Of a stretch of DNA of 64,000 bases, positions 1 to 7,754 are shown one piece after another. This stretch comes from Mycolicibacterium sphagni (GTDB taxonomy: Bacteria > Actinomycetota > Actinomycetes > Mycobacteriales > Mycobacteriaceae): the NCBI RefSeq assembly GCF_002250655.1, contig NZ_NOZR01000003.1, positions 248,001 through 312,000 on the forward strand, read 5' to 3'. The notes under the pieces were generated by a model. The model did no database searches. It worked only from the letters and a program-made list of their open reading frames with translations, and was not told the DNA's origin. The translations under genes and the position numbers were made by a program. Numbering within the stretch: the first letter of the stretch is position 1; each line of letters opens with the position of its first letter.

Positions 1-2
1 AA

Positions 3-791
3 TCGCCTACGGATGGGTCTCTGACTATTCCTGATGGGTATAAGTCGGTTGGTCATTTCGAGAAGCAGGCGGGTTTGACGCTCGGTAATGAGTTCGATTC
101 TAAGGATATCGACGCTTACGGTGAGCCTGAGCCCATCCGCACGATTATCAATAAGAAGACGACGACGTTCGATTTCGCCATGTTCCAGAATCAGCGCAAT
201 GTGCTGGAGCTGATTCATACGGCGGATTTCTCGCATGTCGAGCCTTCGGCGTTCGGTGGCATTGTTCTTGAGTCGCCCAAGGTGCCTAAGAACATTTACT
301 ACCGGGCGATTTTGGTTGGTCTGGATGACCGCAACGACCGTGAGGTTTGGCTTTACTGGCTGATGCCGAAGGTGAAGCTGGACAAGCTGGACAACCAGAC
401 GTTTAACGACGACAACGTTCTGACCTACAAGCCGACTTTGAAGGCTTTCAAGGATGACACGTTGGGTTATTCGGTGGCTCAGGGGTTCGCTGGTCCGGGT
501 TGGCGCGACATTGTGGCGCTGGCTGGTTTTGGTCGGGCTCTTACGGCTCTGACGATCACGCCGGGCACGGGCTCGGTGACGGCGGCTACGGGTGCTTCGC
601 ACACGGTTCAGCTGCTTGTGGAGGGCGACAACGGCATTAACTACACGCCGGATGTCAAGTTCACGTCGAGCGCTCCTACGAAGGCCACGGTTTCGGCCAG
701 TGGTTTGGTGACGGGTGTTGCTTCGGGCACCACGACGATCACCGCAACCAAGGGCGCGTTGACGGCTACGGCGACCATCACGGTTACCTAA
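3..791 (+). CDS. Major tail protein with C-terminal Ig-like (Big_2) domain, 5' end outside the window
   Basis: The frame is open to the window edge, so the first in-frame TTG at 75 is an internal leucine and not a start. The visible 262 residues begin in the middle of the tail-tube domain. The last ~85 residues (from about nt 537) form a bacterial Ig-like type 2 domain, with the typical TVSASGLVTGVASGTTTITA pattern. Such domains decorate major tail proteins of many siphoviruses and are thought to bind cell-surface carbohydrate. Position directly before the tail chaperones and tape measure supports the call. A strong hairpin follows the stop codon, as expected after a very highly expressed gene. 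Confidence 0.9.
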   Translation, partial: SPTDGSLTIPDGYKSVGHFEKQAGLTLGNEFDSKDIDAYGEPEPIRTIINKKTTTFDFAMFQNQRNVLELIHTADFSHVEPSAFGGIVLESPKVPKNIYYRAILVGLDDRNDREVWLYWLMPKVKLDKLDNQTFNDDNVLTYKPTLKAFKDDTLGYSVAQGFAGPGWRDIVALAGFGRALTALTITPGTGSVTAATGASHTVQLLVEGDNGINYTPDVKFTSSAPTKATVSASGLVTGVASGTTTITATKGALTATATITVT

Positions 792-812
792 GTCGTTTTG
801 TTTGGGGGGAAT

Positions 813-850
813 GAGGGAGGTAGTCGTTTGGCTGCCTCCCTCTCCCTTTT
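813..850 (+). terminator. Intrinsic terminator-like hairpin after the major tail gene
   Basis: An 11-bp stem (arms 813-823 and 832-842, with one G-T pair) closes an 8-nt loop and is followed by TCCCTTTT. It probably reduces transcription from the abundant tail protein into the chaperone and tape measure genes. Confidence 0.75.
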
Positions 851-885
851 GTGTTCAAAACTAGTTTATAAGGGGATTATTTTTT

Positions 886-1167
886 ATGTCTGATTCTGAC
901 ATTAATGAGATGGTTGGCTCGCTGTTTAAGGAACTGCTTGATTCGGTTCGCGTTCCGGAGCCTCTTGAGGTTGCGCCTGGCTTGGTTGTGAGTAACCCGA
1001 CTAAGAAGCAGGCTAATGAGCTTATGAAGGCCACGACTGAGGAAGATGCTCAGCGGATCATCTTTGGTGATCAGTTCGACCGTGCTATGGATTTGTTTGA
1101 TCCGCAGCCCATCCAGGTGTGGAACGCGTTCATGGAAAAGTATAACGAGCACTTTTTTCGGAAGTAA
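886..1167 (+). CDS. Tail assembly chaperone, short form (gpG-like)
   Basis: A 93-residue acidic protein lies between the major tail and tape measure genes, the fixed position of the lambda gpG-type chaperone that coats the tape measure during tail assembly. The ATG follows an AAGGGG ribosome site after a T-rich leader. The frame ends HFFRK at 1167, and the same messenger can be read on in another frame from a run of six T just before the stop, giving the longer chaperone. Assignment is by position, size and overlap arrangement rather than by recognisable residues. Confidence 0.85.
   Translation: MSDSDINEMVGSLFKELLDSVRVPEPLEVAPGLVVSNPTKKQANELMKATTEEDAQRIIFGDQFDRAMDLFDPQPIQVWNAFMEKYNEHFFRK
1153..1160 (+). 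promoter_or_regulatory. Probable programmed frameshift site in the tail chaperone message
   Basis: Six T residues (1153-1158) followed by C precede the short chaperone stop by 6 nt. Only frame 2 is open downstream; the -1 frame meets TAG at 1173. Phe-tRNA on TTT (1156-1158) could slip +1 onto TTC (1157-1159), its better codon match, and continue with GGA. A -2 slip on the T run would reach the same frame. Confidence 0.7.
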
Positions 1168-1711
1168 ACGCTTAGATCAGATCGCTTACGTCGCTCATGT
1201 TGTTGAGCGGTATTGGAAAGCGATCAACTGGGATTTTCAGCAGATTCTAGGTGTTAATGCGTGGGATTTCTTTGCCGCTCCGTGTCGCTGCGGGCAGTGT
1301 CGGGAGCGGCACGGGGATCGGTTGACTTCACGCTATTCCTCCCGGCGAAGCTGGGATCAGTTTCTCATGTTCTATGAGGCGCTTTTGGAGTGGCGTGGTT
1401 CCTATGTGCAAGCCCTGTTCCTTAGCGACCCTGACGTTATCAACTCTCAGGCGGACGCCTCTGACGAAGACTGGAAGCCCAAAAAGCCCGGTCTGTGGCA
1501 GTGGACTAAGGAAATTGACGCGATGTTTCATGTCGCGGATCAGGTGCAGGCTGGTCGTATCCGTGATCCGGATCATTTCAAGCCTTATCCGAGGCCGGTA
1601 ATCCCTGCTGAGGTTGAACGAAAGAAGCGTAAGGAACGTAAGTCGAGTTCGGGTATCGAGGCTGCTATGGCGCGTGGGCGTGAGGCGGCTAAGTGGAACT
1701 ACATAACTTAA
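1160..1711 (+). CDS. Tail assembly chaperone, frameshift extension (gpT-like)
   Basis: This frame, entered from the short chaperone at about 1160, encodes ~183 residues beginning GSKRLDQIAYVAHVVERYWK. The fusion product would be about 275 residues, usual for a GT chaperone. The extension is rich in aromatic residues in its first half (DFQQILGVNAWDFF) and very basic at its end (KKRKERKSS). In lambda-like phages the T part binds the major tail protein while the G part holds the tape measure. An in-frame ATG exists at 1046 inside the short gene, but no good ribosome site precedes it, so independent initiation is unlikely. Confidence 0.82.
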   Translation, partial: GSKRLDQIAYVAHVVERYWKAINWDFQQILGVNAWDFFAAPCRCGQCRERHGDRLTSRYSSRRSWDQFLMFYEALLEWRGSYVQALFLSDPDVINSQADASDEDWKPKKPGLWQWTKEIDAMFHVADQVQAGRIRDPDHFKPYPRPVIPAEVERKKRKERKSSSGIEAAMARGREAAKWNYIT

Positions 1712-1713
1712 TA
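1701..1713 (+). repeat. Copy of a recurrent phage leader motif
   Basis: ACATAACTTAATA lies just before the tape measure ribosome site. Related copies are at 6843-6857, 9623-9634 and 13704-13716, each in the leader of a tail gene. Function unknown. Confidence 0.4.
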
Positions 1714-1736
1714 ACAATTTAATAGAGGGGGCACCT

Positions 1737-4700
1737 GTGAGTGAATTTGTTGCCGCCCAGGCGTCGGTGCTTATGGTGCCGTCGCTTGGGAAGGGTGCCA
1801 ATAGTTTCCAGACCAAGCTCCGCACGCAGCTTGAAAAGGTCCGCGCTTCTGTCGACGTTGAGGTTAAGGCTGACACGGCGAAGATGGTTGCTGAAGTTAC
1901 GGCGACTAAGAAAGCGCTGGAAAAGGACGCGGTTGTTGTGCCGGTCCATTACCGGACGAGTCGGCAGAGTAAGAGCGACCTTGACAAGCTAAAGCAGAAC
2001 CTTTCTGAGGTTGGCGACAATTTCGATAAGGTTTCCGATAAGTTCCGCCGGAGTTTGGTCCTGAATCTTCAGGTTGCGGGCATGTCGCAGATTCGGGCTT
2101 TGATTCCTCTGTTGGGCGCGGTGAATGCGTCGATTGTGCAGCTCGCGCAGTCGGCGCTTCTGCTGCCCGGAATCTTGGCTGGTGTCGGTACTTCGCTTTT
2201 GACGACCGTTCTGGGTGTTAAGGGGCTGGGTGATGCGTTTAAGGCGCAGGCTAAGGCTTCTAAGGATTCAGTGGAGGCGTCGCGCCAGCAGCGGGACGCT
2301 AACAATGCGGTGCGGGATTCTACGCGTGATCTGAATTATGCGATCCGTGATGCCAAGCGGAATCTTGAAGACTTGAACGACCAGCTGCGTGATGCGCCGT
2401 TGGACGAAGCCGAAGCGATGATGAATCTGCAAGAGGCTATGGCTGAGATGGCCGACACGTCGGGCAAGACGGCTTTCCAGCGCCAAAAGGATGCTTTGCG
2501 GGTTGAGAAGTCTGAGGCGTCTCTAGCTGAGACGCGTAAGCGCAATGTGAGGCTACAGCAGGATGTTAACGAGGCCAACAAAAAGGGTATTGCCGGTAAT
2601 GATCAGGTTGTTGCGGCTACGGAGCGTTTGACTAAGGCGCTTGAGGCTGCGACGGATCATAAGGGTTCGGTTCAGGACCTCGCGGATGCGATGGCGAAGT
2701 TGTCTCCGAATGCGCAGGCGTTTGTTACTCAGGTGCGGGCGTTGGGTGATGTTTGGAGCGATCTGCGCAAGTCTGTCCAGGATCGGCTGTTTGACCATCT
2801 GGGCGAAGATTTAACCTCCCTGTCGGCTATCACCTTGCCGAACGTGGAAGGTGGCTTACAGCGTGTTGCAGCGGCCATTAACGGCAATCTCCGTACGGCG
2901 ATGGCTTCGCTCGGGTCGGATTCAAGCCAGGGGTTCTTGTCGCGGATTTTTGGTAACACTGCCGATGCGCAGGCGATGTTTGATCGGGCTATCAATCCTC
3001 TGATTGATTCGTTCCTACGGTTGGGTGCGGTCGGGTCGGATTACTTGCCTCGTTTGTCGGACGGTTTCGGCGATGTTATGGCGCGGTTTGACAGGTTCAT
3101 TGCGCGGGCTGAGGCTGATGGGTCGCTGGACAAGTGGATCAATAACGGTATTGACGCGTTGAAGCAGTTGGGTAACTCGCTGGTCAATGTGGCGTCGATT
3201 ATGAACTCTGTTGCGGATGCTTTCACTAATTCTGGTGGTAAGACGTTCGGGCAGTGGCTACAAGACAACACGAAGCGCCTAGCGGATTTCCTTAAGGGTC
3301 CAGAGGGTCAGCAAAAGTTGACCAAGTTCTTTGTTGACGCACGTACTGAGTTCGCAAAGTGGGAGCCGGTTCTTAAGACTATTCCGGGGATCATTAAGAA
3401 CATCGCGTCTGCCGGGCGTGATTGGGCCAATGGCATGTTGCCGTTCCTTAACACGATTGGTCCGCTGCTTAGGGATCATCCGGGGTTGGTTAATACGATC
3501 TTCACGGCGTACATGTCATGGAAGTCGATTTCTCCGATTGTCTCGGGTATCAACCTGATGCTGGACAATGACTCTGGCATGGTGGGCGCGGCCAAGCGGG
3601 CGGCTAAGGCTGTCGGCACCGCGTCAAAGGGTGGCTACGCGAGTGGTGGCCTGTCGGGTGCTTTGAGTGGCTTGGCGACTCTGGTGTCTCCGGGTGGCGT
3701 TGTGATGCTCGGGTTGACGGCGGTTACTAGTTACCTTGCGTACGAGTACCTACAGGCTCAGCAGGACGCGGCGGATGCCGCGCAGCATCACGCGAACATG
3801 GTTTCACAGCTGCGTACTGAGTTGGATAGCCTGACGGGTTCGTTGACGCAAAAGGGTCTGATCGACGGGCTTAACAAGCTCAAGGGTTGGACTGACGTTA
3901 ACGAGCGTGATGGTCAGGCGCGCGATGTTCCGAAAGAGGCTGAAGGTCTCATTGGTCGGGAGCTTCTGAATGGGGCTCTAGACCCGACCAACCAGGGGGC
4001 GCGCGACCAGGCGGACGCGAAGCTGCGTGAGATTGTCAAGCAGGGTGTCTCTGATCCTAATTCCTTGGCGAATGATGGCACGCTGTCTGCTCAGATGAAG
4101 TCGGGCAACTTCTCGGCTGATGACCTTGTGTCGGCGCTGATGGGCGACCAGGCGCAGATCGAACGGTTTAAGAAACTGGGCGGTCCTGGCGGTCCTGGCT
4201 ACACGCTGTCGGATATCAAGTACGGCCACAAGGGCGGGCTGCCGTTTGGTTTGGACGATAAGCCGGGCTTGTCGGAGCGGGCTCGCAATGCTCTTGACGT
4301 TAACAAGGCGATCAATGAGCACACCGATAATGCGTTGTCTGTGGGTAGCGATATCCGGGCTCAGAATCAGTCGATTACGGGTCCTGCTCGTATCATTCCC
4401 GGAAAGCCTAATCCGTTCTCGGACTTGGGTATTCGTCATGTGCAGTGGGATACCGACCTGAGCGGTGGTGCCGCTATCGAGGTTAACCAGTCGCCAAGTG
4501 AGTCCCTGATTGAGGACATTAAGAAGAACGGCGGCACTGTCGAGCCTTTGGCTGGCGGCAACGGCGCGATCATTCATCTTGATCCCGATAGGGCAAAGCT
4601 CTACGTGGAGAAGGGGTTTGCGGCGGGCGGGTTGCAGGCTGGTCCTGGCACCGGTACGTCTGATTCCATTCTGGCGAAGGTGTCTAATGGCGAGTTCATT

Positions 4701-6773
4701 TCGCGGGCTCAGTCGGTGCGCAAGTATGGTCCGGAGTTCTACGACGCCCTTAACCGGGGGTTGATTGATCCTTTGGATTTGCCGGGCTTCGCGGGTGGTG
4801 GTTTGTTCGGTAGCGGGTTCCGGCTTGGGCCGGATATTGCGCCGCCGGATGTGCCGGATGTTCCTTCGCTGTTTGATCCTCCGGGCTCTGGGCCTTCACA
4901 GGCTGGCGGTACTCAGTTGGGGCCGTGGGTGGTTCCGCAGGGTGTGTTTGACGCGAGTCGGACGTTGGGTCCTCTTGGTCCTAATCCTGGGTCTAGTGAT
5001 CCGCCGCGCCTGCCTGGTGCGTTGCCTGGTGTTCCCGCCTCTGGCGGGTTGGCGGGTAGTGCGGCGGCAGGCGTTAAGGCGGCTAAGCCGTCTGCGCCTT
5101 GGGCTCCGGCGGCGGATTCGTCAAGCAGCAGTGCTTGGTCACCTGAGCAGCATTTGAGCGATACGGCGACTTCGCCGGGTCCTGGCAACGATCAGGGCTT
5201 CGGTGGGGCGGCTACGACCGCTGATCCGGGCGAGACGAAGAACATGTTTGGGCTGACGCCTAGTGATGGTGATCCGTTGGGCCTTAGTGGTCTTCCGGAT
5301 AACTTGCAGCCAGTCAGCATCCTTGACCAGATCGGGGAGGTTCTACTTAGTGCGGTGTTGGGGTTCTTCGGGATTGATCCGACGTACTTCAATATCGGCA
5401 AGCGCATCTTCACCGGGGTCACCGGTACAGGTAAGAACGGCAAAAAGAGGAAGGGCAAGGGCGAGCCCACAGATGAGGTTGATGGTGTCAATGGCATCAT
5501 CGCCAATCACAAGGGCCAGATGGATGCCGAAATGCCGGGATTCGTTGGAACGCTTAGCTCTTTCGCGGGTGCGCCTGATCATGCGGGCGGTGCCGGTGGC
5601 CTGAAGCAGAATGCGCGGACGCTTCGTAATGAGTTGTTCGCTAAGTATCCGATGCTTAAGGATATCGGCGGTTTTCGTCAGGATGCGTTGCCGGAGCATC
5701 CATCTGGGCGTGCGTTGGACATTATGATTCCGAAGTGGGATTCCCCGGAAGGGGCTGCTCTGGGGGATCAGATTCTCCAGGACGTTATGTCTCAGCCGGA
5801 TTTCTACGGCGCTATCTGGCGCGGGAAGTCCTACGGGTACGGGAACTCGGGGCCGATGCCTTACACGCAGGGCGGTAACGATCCGACTCAGGGTCATTAC
5901 AACCATGTCCATGTGTGGCTGAAAGAGGTTGCTCAGAACGCGGCTAAGTACGCTAACGGTGGCCTGTTGAGTGGAGATGGCACGGGTCGGTCGGACTCGA
6001 TGCTGGCGCGGGTTAGTAACGGCGAGTTCATCACTCGCGCGGCGAGTGTCGCCAAGTACGGTCGCGGGTTCTTTGACGCGATCAATGCTGGTGCGATTGA
6101 CCCGGCGTTGTTGCCTCGCTTTGCGGACGGTACGCCTCCGTTGTTGCCGTTGGGTATTGGTTCTGCTGCTACGGCGGCTCCACCTGTTTCTACGCCTATG
6201 GCGAATACGGATCAGACGGGGTTGGGCCAGCCTCAGGCTTCGGCTGGTGGTGTTGACCTTGCGGGCCTAGGCGGTTCGGCTAAGCCGGGTGCTATGGGTC
6301 CGGATGGTGGCGCTAATCCGCGTGGGCAGCTCGGGGCGGCTCCGACGAACATGGACCACAACAACCCTGCTTTGTCTAAGGGCATTAAGGGTGCGTGGAG
6401 CACGATTGGCTCGTTGGCTGCGCAGGCGGCTTCGCTGGCGGTTGCTGGTGCCTCTGGGGGTGCCGGTGGGCTTGGCGGTGGTGCCGCTGGCTCGGGTATC
6501 CAGGCTGCCGCCGAGATGGGCGGGCAGTGGGCGTCGGGTGCGATGAACATTCTGTCCAGCTTGCTTGTCGGGACGGCTCCGGGCTCGGGTGGCACGACGC
6601 AGAACGCTTATGGCGCTCCGGTGTTACCTCAGGGTCCTCCGCAGTCTCAGCAGGGCGGTCCAGCGATTGTTAACAACTACGGCGATATCCACACTGCGGA
6701 CTACAGCGAGTTCCATCGCGGTCAGGAACGCATGTTGGCGCAGCAGGTCGGTCCCGGTCTGCCTATGCGCTAA
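1737..6773 (+). CDS. Tape measure protein with internal M15-like peptidase domain
   Basis: The 1678-residue protein sets tail length and is ejected into the cell envelope at infection. The GTG start follows an AGAGGGGG ribosome site. Residues ~180-310 are charged and heptad-like (coiled coil); hydrophobic stretches occur near 115-160 and 635-670. A ~60-residue module is present twice, at ~962-1021 and ~1404-1464, each carrying SNGEFI and a Lys-Tyr-Gly motif. Between the copies, residues ~1278-1399 resemble M15-type D,D/L,D-peptidases: His1321 and Asp1328 in HPSGRALD, and a late HYNHVHV (His1387, 1390, 1392) are the expected metal ligands. This probably cuts peptidoglycan as DNA enters. The C-terminal third is Gly/Pro/Ala-rich. 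Confidence 0.95.
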   Translation: MSEFVAAQASVLMVPSLGKGANSFQTKLRTQLEKVRASVDVEVKADTAKMVAEVTATKKALEKDAVVVPVHYRTSRQSKSDLDKLKQNLSEVGDNFDKVSDKFRRSLVLNLQVAGMSQIRALIPLLGAVNASIVQLAQSALLLPGILAGVGTSLLTTVLGVKGLGDAFKAQAKASKDSVEASRQQRDANNAVRDSTRDLNYAIRDAKRNLEDLNDQLRDAPLDEAEAMMNLQEAMAEMADTSGKTAFQRQKDALRVEKSEASLAETRKRNVRLQQDVNEANKKGIAGNDQVVAATERLTKALEAATDHKGSVQDLADAMAKLSPNAQAFVTQVRALGDVWSDLRKSVQDRLFDHLGEDLTSLSAITLPNVEGGLQRVAAAINGNLRTAMASLGSDSSQGFLSRIFGNTADAQAMFDRAINPLIDSFLRLGAVGSDYLPRLSDGFGDVMARFDRFIARAEADGSLDKWINNGIDALKQLGNSLVNVASIMNSVADAFTNSGGKTFGQWLQDNTKRLADFLKGPEGQQKLTKFFVDARTEFAKWEPVLKTIPGIIKNIASAGRDWANGMLPFLNTIGPLLRDHPGLVNTIFTAYMSWKSISPIVSGINLMLDNDSGMVGAAKRAAKAVGTASKGGYASGGLSGALSGLATLVSPGGVVMLGLTAVTSYLAYEYLQAQQDAADAAQHHANMVSQLRTELDSLTGSLTQKGLIDGLNKLKGWTDVNERDGQARDVPKEAEGLIGRELLNGALDPTNQGARDQADAKLREIVKQGVSDPNSLANDGTLSAQMKSGNFSADDLVSALMGDQAQIERFKKLGGPGGPGYTLSDIKYGHKGGLPFGLDDKPGLSERARNALDVNKAINEHTDNALSVGSDIRAQNQSITGPARIIPGKPNPFSDLGIRHVQWDTDLSGGAAIEVNQSPSESLIEDIKKNGGTVEPLAGGNGAIIHLDPDRAKLYVEKGFAAGGLQAGPGTGTSDSILAKVSNGEFISRAQSVRKYGPEFYDALNRGLIDPLDLPGFAGGGLFGSGFRLGPDIAPPDVPDVPSLFDPPGSGPSQAGGTQLGPWVVPQGVFDASRTLGPLGPNPGSSDPPRLPGALPGVPASGGLAGSAAAGVKAAKPSAPWAPAADSSSSSAWSPEQHLSDTATSPGPGNDQGFGGAATTADPGETKNMFGLTPSDGDPLGLSGLPDNLQPVSILDQIGEVLLSAVLGFFGIDPTYFNIGKRIFTGVTGTGKNGKKRKGKGEPTDEVDGVNGIIANHKGQMDAEMPGFVGTLSSFAGAPDHAGGAGGLKQNARTLRNELFAKYPMLKDIGGFRQDALPEHPSGRALDIMIPKWDSPEGAALGDQILQDVMSQPDFYGAIWRGKSYGYGNSGPMPYTQGGNDPTQGHYNHVHVWLKEVAQNAAKYANGGLLSGDGTGRSDSMLARVSNGEFITRAASVAKYGRGFFDAINAGAIDPALLPRFADGTPPLLPLGIGSAATAAPPVSTPMANTDQTGLGQPQASAGGVDLAGLGGSAKPGAMGPDGGANPRGQLGAAPTNMDHNNPALSKGIKGAWSTIGSLAAQAASLAVAGASGGAGGLGGGAAGSGIQAAAEMGGQWASGAMNILSSLLVGTAPGSGGTTQNAYGAPVLPQGPPQSQQGGPAIVNNYGDIHTADYSEFHRGQERMLAQQVGPGLPMR

Positions 6774-6795
6774 AGCGCGATAAATCGAGCATAAG

Positions 6796-6827
6796 GGCAC
6801 CCGGCTTTCTTTTGAGAGCCGGGTGCC
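6796..6827 (+). terminator. Hairpin after the tape measure gene
   Basis: A perfect 11-bp stem (6796-6806 with 6817-6827) encloses a 10-nt loop. The downstream sequence is TATTTATG rather than a pure T run. Its flank GTGCCTATTTATG (6823-6835) recurs exactly at 16705-16717 after another long hairpin. Confidence 0.7.
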
Positions 6828-6842
6828 TATTTATGCCTGAAA

Positions 6843-6857
6843 TTTACAACTTAATAG
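6843..6857 (+). repeat. Copy of the recurrent phage leader motif
   Basis: TTTACAACTTAATAG immediately precedes the G-rich ribosome site of the Dit gene. The core TTTACAACTTAAT is identical to 13704-13716. Confidence 0.45.
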
Positions 6858-6869
6858 GGGGGGTGGTTG

Positions 6870-7754
6870 ATGTCGGACTATCTCAAGATCGAGCTAATTG
6901 GTCGAGATGATTCGCATTGGGTGTTGTCCGGGCCGGGGGCGGGCGAACAGAAAGTAACCCTTTCACCTGGTTCTCTGGAGCAGTTCTTTGATGCTCCGGT
7001 TAAGACTCTGTTTGTTCCGGGGCCGTTTGGTGAGGAATACGCGGGTAAGCGTGCTCAGCGCCGCGAGATTGTTTTCACGGTTCAGGCGTGGGATGAAGAC
7101 CCTGAAACCTGGTCGACTGTCGATTCGGCTTGGCGCTGGGCGTGGGATTACGACGAAGAATCAACTATCCGGGTCACCACCAGTGATGGTGTTCGCTGGC
7201 TGAAGGTGCGCCTTTTGGAGGCTCCTAAGCCTTATTACGAAAAGGACCCGCATATCACTGCGGATAACCCAATCGTTATGACGGTTACGGCGACGTTCCC
7301 GTATTGGCAGGAAGAACCTAGGACTTACGTCTGGACGACGTTAGAAATTAATGACCGGACGACTTTCCCGGTTCGCAATGACGGTGATGTTCCGGTTTGG
7401 CTGCGGTGGACGTTGACCGCGCCCGGCTTGTGGACTTTGCCGGATTTCAGCTGGCGCAATGACATGTACTCGCGGGGGGATGAGGACGCGGGGCGCACGA
7501 TTGTGCTGCCGGAGCTGCGGGCTGGTGAGCATGTGTCGGTTGATTCCGACCCGCGTGTGCAGACGATTGTGTCGGCGAATGGTATGCCGACGCAGAACCG
7601 CTGGAAGGGCAACGATCTTCTTTATCCGCTAATGCCCGGTAAGGGCGCGGACATTCCTGTTCGGGTTCAGAATGCGACTACTGGTGCGGCGTGCAAGCTG
7701 GTTGTTTCGCGCTGGTTTTCGCGTCCGTGGTCGCGGCCTAAGGCTCGGCGCTAA
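6870..7754 (+). CDS. Distal tail (Dit-like) minor tail protein
   Basis: The 294-residue protein follows the tape measure gene, the usual place of the Dit protein that forms the hub between tail tube and baseplate. The N-terminal half (QRREIVFTVQAWDEDPETW and nearby) matches the siphovirus tail-component pattern, with Trp-rich beta strands throughout and a second beta domain after residue ~150. The ATG at 6870 is preferred over the in-frame TTG one codon upstream, because it lies at better distance from the GGGGGGG ribosome site. The stop overlaps the next start by one base, so the two genes are translated together. Confidence 0.85.
   Translation: MSDYLKIELIGRDDSHWVLSGPGAGEQKVTLSPGSLEQFFDAPVKTLFVPGPFGEEYAGKRAQRREIVFTVQAWDEDPETWSTVDSAWRWAWDYDEESTIRVTTSDGVRWLKVRLLEAPKPYYEKDPHITADNPIVMTVTATFPYWQEEPRTYVWTTLEINDRTTFPVRNDGDVPVWLRWTLTAPGLWTLPDFSWRNDMYSRGDEDAGRTIVLPELRAGEHVSVDSDPRVQTIVSANGMPTQNRWKGNDLLYPLMPGKGADIPVRVQNATTGAACKLVVSRWFSRPWSRPKARR

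Noticed and set aside
1328..1876. Long reverse open frame of 182 codons across the tail chaperone and tape measure start
   Set aside because: It lies opposite two convincing phage genes, has no ribosome site and no protein-like pattern; all neighbouring phage genes read forward.
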